Source of the DNA: Oncomelania hupensis
Taxonomy: Eukaryota; Mollusca; Gastropoda; Littorinimorpha; Pomatiopsidae
Direction: 5' to 3'
NCBI GenBank assembly: GCA_036898135.1
Contig: CM072523.1
Location: forward strand, 4,724,159 to 4,788,158
DNA: 64,000 bases
Shown here: one piece after another, positions 57,241 through 64,000 of the stretch
Numbering within the stretch: the stretch's first letter is position 1
Layout of the letters: the number at the start of each line of letters is the position of its first letter
Program-made: the position numbers and the translations under genes
The notes under the pieces: model-generated
Database searches by the model: none
What the model was told of the DNA's origin: nothing
What the model saw: only the letters and a program-made list of their open reading frames with translations

Positions 57241-57545
57241 TAATGCATTTTATGTAAACAAATCATTAATAATTTTTAGAAACATTTCTAAATAATACAG
57301 TATTTAAGACAATCGGCTAAATACTACATTAGATAGGCCAATACAATTCCTTATTAGGCAACAATGCCTTGCTTACCTATATCATGATTTATTTACGCAA
57401 ACAATCTATTAATAAATTATTTATGGGGGAAAATATATTATTTACAGAAATCTTACATTGTAAACAAATGATTATTTCCAAAATATGCTTCTAAATAAAG
57501 ATTATATAGCTGAAAGTGGTGCACAATAAATATTTTACCAAGAAA

Positions 57546-57784
57546 ATTCCATAGTCATGATGCTCACAGAAGAAGATCCGATCAACTACGAAACCTATCT
57601 ATAAGATCTGCTACAAAAGCTATCTGTACGTTCTTTTACGTGCCGTTGGGGCAACATGGGGAGGTCTAGTAAGAGAGAAGAACACGTTTACAAAAAAGAC
57701 TTTGTGAAAATTAACTCCTCAGAAGAAAAAGAGAGAAAAAAAGACTTTGAACCCGGGTCCATCGGTGCGGCATTAGATGCCGAG
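57546..57784. other. No gene seen
   Basis: Nothing recognised. Confidence 0.5.
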
Positions 57785-58284
57785 CACAAGTATATCAACT
57801 AACAAGTTAGTATCTCGTATTGCCCCTAGTTGACGTGCGGTGGTCCCGTTTAGCCACAAGCAGAAACGGGGATATCCCAAACCTAAAAATAGAATAGAGA
57901 ATTCTGGGAAATCTGTTCTCGCGAAGATGTGCTCGCTGAAATGAAACGAAAGTTGGGAGAGGAACTGCATATTTCTGGTAGTGAACAAAGGCAGAAACTT
58001 GTCAGCAGTATTATCAGCGATGGAGTTATAATGGACGAAGTGCTCCATACCTATGAGGTTGCCTTTGCTCGAGCAAAGAAACTAAAGAAGGATTTAGCCG
58101 ACGTTATTTCAGAAAAGGATTTCTCTACCCATAATTCCCCTGGGTTTTGAAGTTTCTAAAAAGTTATTTCAGGCCGATGACGCTCTATGGAGCTCAAAGC
58201 ATGTAAAGGGAAGCAATCGGTTGTACGCGCACGTCGATAGAGACATAGAAGAGAGATACTAACTTGTTAGTTGATATACTTGTG
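57785..58284. mobile_element. MITE-like element with perfect 32-bp inverted repeats
   Basis: 57785-57816 and 58253-58284 are perfect inverted copies, beginning CACAAGTATATCAACTAAC. Outside the repeats similarity stops at once. The target duplication is not clear. The 436-base interior contains an ORF-like stretch, described separately. Confidence 0.75.
57929..58239 (+). pseudogene. Possible captured coding fragment inside the MITE
   Basis: A 73-codon frame (MLAEMKRKLGEELHISGSEQ ... FARAKKLKKDLADVISEKDF) ends at TGA (58148-58150). A neighbouring frame from about 58143 stays open for another 35 or so codons (GFEVSKKLFQADDALWSSKH) and ends at a TAA inside the right inverted repeat. One indel at the CCCC near 58137 would join them. 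The composition is protein-like (charged, no repeats), unlike other frames here. I do not recognise it. Confidence 0.4.
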
Positions 58285-58469
58285 GTGCCGAGGCAACACT
58301 GTATTTGGGGCAAGACTGGGGATGAATAACGAGGGATAGACCTAGATTCCAAATTCCGAAGGGAGGAATACCTTTGATCCCGACGAGCCTACTCTGTAAT
58401 TCACCTACCTTAAATACAAAAAATGCGGAAGGAAGTATTTATCTGCCACCACACTTCTCCATCTGCCCT

Positions 58470-59181
58470 TCTCCTGCCCAACCCTTCTTCTTCTTCTTCT
58501 TCTTCTTCTTCTTCTTCTTCTTCTTCTTCTTCTTCTTCTTCTTCTTCTTCTTCTTCTTCTTCTCCTCCTCCTCCCCCTCCTCCCCTTTTCTTCTTCCTCT
58601 TCTCTTTGTGTGTCTTTGTCTGTCTGTGTGTCTCTGTGTGTCTGTGCATCTCTCTCTCTCTCATTTCTTCTTCTTCTTCTTCTTCTTCTTCTTCTTCTTC
58701 TTCTTCTTCTTCTTCTTCTTCTTCTTCTTCTCCTCCTCCTCCCCTTTTTCTTCTTCATCATCTCTGTGTGTGTCTTTGTCTGTCTGTGTGTCTCTATATG
58801 TGTGTCTGTGCGTCTCTCGCTCTCATTTCTTCTTCTTCTTCTTCTTCTTCTTCTTCTTCTTCTTCTTCTTCTTCTTCTTCTTCTCTCTCTCTCGCTCTCT
58901 TTCTGTCTCCTCCTACTCCCCATTTTCTTCTTCCTCTTCTCTTTGTGGGTCTTTGTGTGTCTCTATCTGTCTATCTATTTGTCTCTCTCTCAATTATTCT
59001 TCCTCATCTCTCTCTTTTCCTTTCTCTTCACCTCCTTCCCTCTTCCAACCTTTTGTCTTATCTCTCTTCTCCGTCCCCTTTGGTTTCTCTCTCTCTCGCT
59101 CTCTCTCTCTCTCGCGCTCTCTCGCTCTCTCTCTCTTTCTCTCTCTCTCTTTCTCTCTCACTCTCTTTCTCTCTCTCTCTT

Positions 59182-59227
<46 letters not shown>

Positions 59228-59300
59228 TCTTTCTCTTTCTCTCTTTTACTCTCTCTTTCTCTTCCTCTTTCTTTTTCTCTCTCTCTCACTCATTCAGTCC
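58470..59300. repeat. (TTC)n and degenerate (TC)n microsatellites
   Basis: TTC runs at about 58486-58562, 58666-58731 and 58826-58883. Each is followed by a similar TCTGTGTGTC-rich spacer, so the block looks like a ~170-base tandem duplication. CT-rich sequence with TTTC interruptions continues to about 59295. Very long frames on both strands are repeat translations. Confidence 0.95.
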
Positions 59301-59781
59301 ATGGCACGCTATTGCCACAAACAACAGAGGCCATGAGAGGCCCAACACTTCTGAAAAACGGCCGCCCTGGCCAATGGCCCGGGTTGCATGGTGGATTAGC
59401 CCAATGACGTAGGTCCAACGGCAGCTTCAGCGTTAAAAGGAGGCAGCCGAACGTTAACACTTTTCATATAGCGAATGGGGCTAAATCCAAATGGAGGGAT
59501 ATTTCAGTTGGCTTAAGACACAGCTCGTGTTTCTGAGGTCACTGTTTTTGTTTGTTTGTTTTAATTTTTTAAAATTAGTATTATTTGTTGTTGTTGTTGC
59601 TGTTTTTCTTTTCTTTTTTTTTGTTTTGGTGGGGGGGGGGGGGGGGGCAGAGAGGGTGCTTAGGGTGTTGGTTTTCTATGCCAAAGGTTCGAACCCCTAC
59701 AGGAGACAAACTTACATGACTTGGGTACTGAGTTGTATTGATGAGCTGTGATATTGTATAAGCTTGCACGAATGTGTTTAT
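59301..59781. other. No gene; G run and a degenerate tRNA-like stretch
   Basis: A 17-G run at 59631-59647 is followed by GGTGCTTAGGGTGTTGG and GGTTCGAACCCC (59686-59697), which resemble degraded A and B boxes. The box A likeness is weak, so a SINE remnant is only possible. Confidence 0.45.
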
Positions 59782-60515
59782 AACCGGGATATAAACCCCT
59801 TGGGGTTATGAGCAATCTTGTCACTGTAGATTGTTCTAACCTATAAAGGGAACAGTGAAAGCCCCAGTTGAAAACCTGTCTTGCCTTTGTAGGCATGACT
59901 AATTCACTGCGGCAACAGTTCCCCCCGTTGGAGTGCCGGGGGTTTCAGTATAAATAGTATCCCCACTTTCTGGAAATTTAGTGCTTTAAATTCCCACTGT
60001 CGCTGTCTTCATCATTTGCTCTTTCCCATTCCTGATCTGTCCTATCACTCTGCTATACTTTCTTCTTCTTCGCTAGATCAATGACCTACCTTTTTTCTTG
60101 AAAACTCTTCCTGGACAAGACTCCTTGTTTGTGTATGAGGTCTGTTGGATCAGCTTGGGAGTGTTGGACGCTTTCTGCCGGGTGGTCACTAGGGCTTCCT
60201 ATGATTGTATTATTTCGCACTATAGGCATTTTATATGTATGTGTTTTGTTGATGATTTATAATGATGGTTGTATTCTATTTTGTTTTTGTAACCGGGGTG
60301 TTCGCGTAGTTGAGGTCAACCCTCAGCCGTCCCCCGCGTGGGATGTCTTTATTGTAAAGTGACTGGCCGGTGGAGGGCATTCAATTTTCCCACTATGGTT
60401 GTTTCGGCAGATCTTTTATGCGGATCGGGGGTTGTCCGGTCCTGATTTGGCTCGGAAGAGTCCGCTGGACCTAAAGCAACAATAAATCAATCAATCAATC
60501 AAAACCGGGATATAA
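59782..60515 (+). mobile_element. 708-bp retroposon, full copy with 13-bp TSD
   Basis: The body is 59795-60502, between AACCGGGATATAA at 59782-59794 and 60503-60515. It starts ACCCCTTGGGGTTATGAGC and has the hairpin-prone CCCCCCGTTGGAGTGCCGGGGG. It ends CCGCTGGACCTAAAGCAAC plus (TCAA)n. It is the same length as the uninterrupted copy at 51048-51754 and in the opposite orientation. No protein homology or clear internal Pol III promoter was seen. Confidence 0.9.
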
Positions 60516-60870
60516 TTATGTTATTTAGTTCAGGATACTCAGGGATGATTGTAAAGCTTTGTTGATTTAACACATGCGGTTTTAAAGTGCATTTTCCCTT
60601 GAATGTCAAATGATCTACGCTTGTGTAAATTCCTTATTTGAAGTAATACAGATGTATTGTATTGTACTGTGTTGTATTATAATGTATTGTATTGTATTGT
60701 GCGAGACTTACTCTGGTTTCTTCCCTCCCTTAAATAATGCTTATTCGCTGCAATCAATCTACTTTAAAAAAACAAACACCTTTGAAGTTTTTTTCTGCTT
60801 TCTGTAATAGCGAACACTTCAGATTACCGCGCTTTGAGTTCGATTGAAGATAAGGTACGTGATGCGTATA
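60516..60870. other. No gene seen
   Basis: AT-rich, with a short TGTATTGTATTG repeat at 60652-60700. Confidence 0.5.
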
Positions 60871-60875
60871 GCATC

Positions 60876-60877
60876 CT

Positions 60878-60951
<74 letters not shown>

Positions 60952-60966
60952 GTTATTATTATTATT

Positions 60967-61035
<69 letters not shown>

Positions 61036-61065
61036 TTTTTTTTTTTTTATTATTATTATTATATT
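60876..61065. repeat. (ATT)n with (ATC)n core and T run
   Basis: ATT repeats to about 60968, ATC repeats to about 61000, ATT repeats again, then a 14-16 base T run and more ATT. Confidence 0.95.
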
Positions 61066-61288
61066 GTATCCCACTAACATTATCTCGTGTCGCGGCGTCA
61101 TTCCCTGTTTTGTTGTCATGGTGGCGATTCTGACTCATAACTATCGTTTATTGAAAAGAAAATTCCTCTGAACATGCGTTTCCTAACGTTAACAGGAATC
61201 CTAATTCAGCAATATTAAAATCTTTGGCTATTCATCTTCTCATATTGTTCGTTTTTTCCAGCTCAAGAGCTACTCAAGATTGGTCCTT
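61066..61288. other. No gene seen
   Basis: TTTTTCCAGCTCAAGAGCTA (about 61252-61272) matches the hairpin word of the repeats at 23945 and 34705, a short fragment. Confidence 0.5.
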
Positions 61289-61832
61289 CCAATAAGCACT
61301 AAGGGATTTCCCAAATTGGAAAGACAGGAGCATCAATCTACATTCTAAGGCTGCTGCGCTCCCTTGTCATCTCCATTTTCCCATACGCTTGCAAAACATG
61401 GACCCTCACAGCAGATCTACAACGAAGAATACAAAGTATGGAGTTGAGGTGCTCAAAAAGATTTCTGGGCATTTCCCACCAATGACGAAGTCCGATAGAC
61501 CATCACACAAGCCATTGGACAACACGATGACATGCTCACAGTGCTGAAGAAACGGAAACTCCGATGGTATGTCCATGTCACCAGAGCATTAGACCTTGCA
61601 AAGACCATCCTGCAAGGCACGGTGCAAGAAGGCTGAAGAAGAGGGAGACAGGAAAAGAGGTGGGAAGATAACATTCGAGAATGGACTGGCTTGACACTGA
61701 GCGAAGCTATGAGGGTTGCTGAGGACAGGGAAAGATGGAGTACGCTGGTTAAACGATCATCTGTGGTGCTCCAACGACTTAGGAGTTACGGGATAGTATA
61801 GGATAGGATAGGATAGATTCCCCAATAGGCAC
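61289..61832 (+). mobile_element. RTE-type LINE fragment, plus strand, probable 11-bp TSD
   Basis: The body runs about 61300-61821, with CCAATAAGCAC (61289-61299) and CCAATAGGCAC (61822-61832) as a one-mismatch duplication. Codons for RLLRSLVISIFPYACKTWTL, KKRKLRWY and KRWEDNIREWTGLTLSEAMR are in order. A TGA in place of GGG (GRRRG to G*RRG) and a deletion after FLGISH show it is dead. The tail is (GGATAG)n at 61795-61816. Confidence 0.85.
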
Positions 61833-62433
61833 ACTACCTTCCCAATCTTTCCTGTGTATAATAAACAAAAGAAACATACTCTTATAAATATTTCATTGTT
61901 AAACAGACGACACCGATCCTTTTGACTGGAAAAAACAACAACAACAATACTCTGAAACTTTCGATGTTTGCAACAATGTCGTCATTCTCTAAAAGCAGTC
62001 CGATCTGCTATGAGTTAGCTCGCTCTGACAGAAAATTAGATAGAATGACTGTCTTTCGTGGCCTGTGGTTGGAGGAAGTTTATTTAAATTCATTTTTTTT
62101 TGGGGGGGGGGGGGGGTGAGTGGGTGAGGAGAGTGTGATGAGTGGTTGGGGGAAGAGGGGCCATAATCTTGAAAACAAAATGGCGGCGGAAGATGAGAAA
62201 AATCTCCAGGAATCGATCATAGCACTGGTGCCTTATTGTGTGTCCCAGCCGCCACTACTGACGCTGAAAAGGTCCCTCTGCTTTCTTTCCCGCCCCTCGC
62301 CCAAATCCTTTTATTAATACCCGCGTTTAGCATACAGCAGTCCTGGACGCCACACAGCAGCACTGAATGGGCAACCACAGAAAAGATGGAAAAACCCGTC
62401 CGCTTTGGTGGACTACCTCTCCCTCCGACGTTG

Positions 62434-62464
<31 letters not shown>

Positions 62465-62520
62465 GGAGGTGGTGGAAGTGGTGGTGTTTTGGGAGGTGGA
62501 GAAGCGGGGTTGGGAGGTTA
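61833..62520. other. No gene seen; G run and GTT/GGT repeat
   Basis: T and G runs at 62092-62116 and an imperfect (GTT)n/(GGT)n stretch at 62430-62500. No supported frame. Confidence 0.55.
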
Positions 62521-62564
62521 ATCAAAGAATGAAAGGTAGCAATAAAGAGTCACATCCCGAAAGG

Positions 62565-62740
62565 GATTGGTATTATATAGCGCACTTTCAACCGTACGGG
62601 AGTTTCTGAAGGCGCTGGCCACTACTGTCCAGTCTGCACAAAATAGTTGGGCTGAAGTCGGGATTGGAACCCTCGTCGCCCAAGAGACACGAACATAAGA
62701 CTTGCGCCCTGAACAAACGGAGCTATCCCTGCTGATCAAT
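62565..62740 (-). mobile_element. tRNA-derived SINE with LINE-like 3' hairpin
   Basis: Minus strand: box A-like TAGCTCCGTTTGTTCAGGG (62725-62707) and box B GGTTCCAATCCCG (62671-62659), 36 bases apart. The 3' end is CCAGCGCCTTCAGAAACTCC ... GTGCGCTATATAATACC. That AGCGC...GCGCTATATA end is the same type found on the LINEs at 1885 and 3966. The SINE may therefore borrow the reverse transcriptase of that LINE group. Confidence 0.75.
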
Positions 62741-62755
62741 TCTTTCAAGAACCTC

Positions 62756-62922
62756 CAGCCCCCCCCCCCACCCCCCACCTCCCATACACACAAACTCCAC
62801 AGATCCGTTTAACATTCACAGTGATTGTTGCCCTGCTGAAATAAAATTAGCTTGCAACACACACACGCGCACACCACACACACACACACACACACTAAAC
62901 ACACACACACACACACACTCTC
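62756..62922. repeat. C run and (CA)n microsatellite
   Basis: C-rich run at 62760-62778 and CA repeats at about 62855-62920. Confidence 0.9.
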
Positions 62923-62974
62923 TCTCTCGCTCCAACGTATAGTAATTTTTAAATCAAAATGTTTTTGTTAAAAA

Positions 62975-63263
62975 AAAGGTAAAGGTAGTCCCATAGCCTT
63001 GTGGCCATAGGGGAGCGTGATGTTGGAGATCACACTTATTTTGGGCCAGCGTAATGAGGGTGATGCCCATCTCTCTCCCTCGCTGCTTTATCTTCCCCAC
63101 CCTTAATAGAGTAGGTACTCAGTCACAGTTGAGTCAACTGGGGGCGTTGTTATTTGTCGCTTCACGTTTTGCGGTCACCCATCCAAGTGCTAACCGCACT
63201 GGACGGTGCTTAACTTGCGACACAGTAGCGAGTGCTCCAACCACTGCGCTATCCGACACCCCG
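62975..63263 (-). mobile_element. Chimeric tRNA/5S-rRNA-derived SINE
   Basis: On the minus strand the head reads GGATAGCGCAGTGGTTGGAGC (tRNA-like box A, about 63254-63236). Next come AAGTTAAGCACCGTC and GTTAGCACTTGGATGGG plus TGACCGC (about 63215-63171). These correspond to the internal promoter of 5S rRNA (its A-block AAGCTAAGCAGGGTC and C-block). The body contains TAATGAGGGTGATGCCC, shared with 38756-38890. The 3' end has a CCCTATGGCC/GGCTATGGG hairpin and an ACCTTTACC tail. Imperfect AAAATGTTTTTGT / AAAATTTTTTGT flanks may be the target duplication. Confidence 0.75.
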
Positions 63264-64000
63264 GAAAATTTTTTGTACCTATAAATGTCAACAGCTAGCT
63301 ACCGCTGTAGTGTTACAAATATCTAGTGCATCGAATAGCGTAGCCTATTGGTGCTTATATTGTTAAAGAAATCACTCCCTTAGATAAAAGAAATGGAAAG
63401 TCCACGGTATCGTTGCTTATTGTAACAACAACGGAAATCTCATAGTAAACCAGATTCCGCCAACAGTAAACATCTGATCGACTTGGGAGCCCTGTAAACT
63501 CTACGCAGTGAAGTCAAATTATCCAAATATTAAACTAGGAAGGCTGACCAAATGGGACCAAGACTAGGCCCTCTTGGCCTACAAAAACAAATTTGAATTT
63601 AATTTCAAATCGTATCGTATCTTAACTGAAAGTACCGTTATATGTAGGGAGATGAAGATATTCGACAAATCAAACTCGTTGGTGTTAAATTGAACTAAAA
63701 GATCTTATCAATCAATCAATCATTAATTTAATGTCTGTTCACACATTTAGGTGATATTAGACATTGAAAATGTAGACTTTTAAAACAGCAATTATTTCAA
63801 AACATAATTTCAAAACAAACAGTCTATAAAAGTCTACCAACAGGAGATTTAGCAATCACTTTCACGACGTGTGTAACATTTGGATGATATAGAACCATGT
63901 CTACAGAATGTCCATATTCAGTTATACTATGTCCATGTACTTAAAATATGTCTTTTAGAACTGAGCATTCAAAAGAGAAGGTGATGAACTGATAGACTTG
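63264..64000. other. No gene seen
   Basis: AT-rich; a short (AATC)n at about 63708-63722. Nothing recognised to the window end. Confidence 0.5.

Larger units (their letters stand above)
54905..57545. mobile_element. Foldback element with long inverted arms and nested insertions
   Basis: The left arm (54905-55490 plus 56453-56630, interrupted) and right arm (57240-57545) are inverted copies. For example, ACTTTCAGCTAGATAATCTT on the left faces AAGATTATATAGCTGAAAGT on the right. GTAAATAAATCATGATATAG faces CTATATCATGATTTATTTAC. The arms exceed 300 bases each once inserts are removed. Repeated TAATGTATTATTTAG-like words fill the centre. No transposase of its own. Outer ends are approximate and the target duplication is unresolved. 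Confidence 0.75.

Noticed and set aside
58374..59412. Very long open frames over 58374-59412 on both strands
   Set aside because: They translate (TTC)n and (TC)n repeats into poly-Phe/Ser/Leu or poly-Arg/Glu. No protein-like composition in any frame.

Overview
The window reads as non-coding, repeat-saturated DNA from an animal genome. It is AT-rich and dense in di- and trinucleotide microsatellites. The retrotransposon families are metazoan (RTE-type and CR1/L2-type LINEs), together with tRNA-derived SINEs and Tc1, PIF/Harbinger and P-like DNA transposons. The mix is most like a marine mollusc, probably a gastropod, but that is inference from family flavour. I found no intact host gene, rRNA gene, functional tRNA gene or prokaryotic feature. 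Every coding stretch I recognise belongs to a mobile element, and nearly all are broken.

Layout. (1) 1-10557 and 47221-54067 are two direct copies of one segment, called copy A and copy B. Each holds a 230-bp tandem repeat, a LINE 3' fragment, a CR1/L2-type LINE split by a 708-bp retroposon, and long GA/TC/AAT microsatellites. Copy A alone carries a 2.4-kb LINE with an open 533-codon reverse transcriptase and a 1.9-kb element with long terminal inverted repeats. Copy B alone carries a 528-bp inverted-repeat element. (2) 10558-14822 holds two related elements made of a LINE-type ORF1 (zinc-knuckle protein) that runs straight into a 3' UTR with no ORF2. (3) 14970-34700 is a tandem array of five large composite units (2-5 kb), each with a tRNA-derived SINE and RTE fragments. 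Several unrelated retroposons sit at the same TTAACGGTAT site at unit junctions. The last unit is split by a P-like element that keeps a THAP-domain first exon. (4) 34700-45230 holds scattered RTE fragments, a LINE tail, a 21-bp minisatellite and a tRNA-derived SINE. (5) 45599-47175 is a complete but dead Tc1 element that abuts copy B. (6) 54905-58284 holds a long foldback element containing a LINE tail, a Harbinger derivative and a CR1/L2 fragment, then a MITE with a possible captured ORF. (7) 58470-64000 is TTC/CT microsatellites, a full 708-bp retroposon with target-site duplications, another RTE fragment and two SINEs, one of them a tRNA/5S-rRNA chimera.

There is no pathway here. The biology is the interaction of mobile elements: nesting order, empty versus filled sites between duplicated copies, shared 3' hairpins on LINEs and SINEs, and non-autonomous derivatives that rely on enzymes encoded elsewhere.
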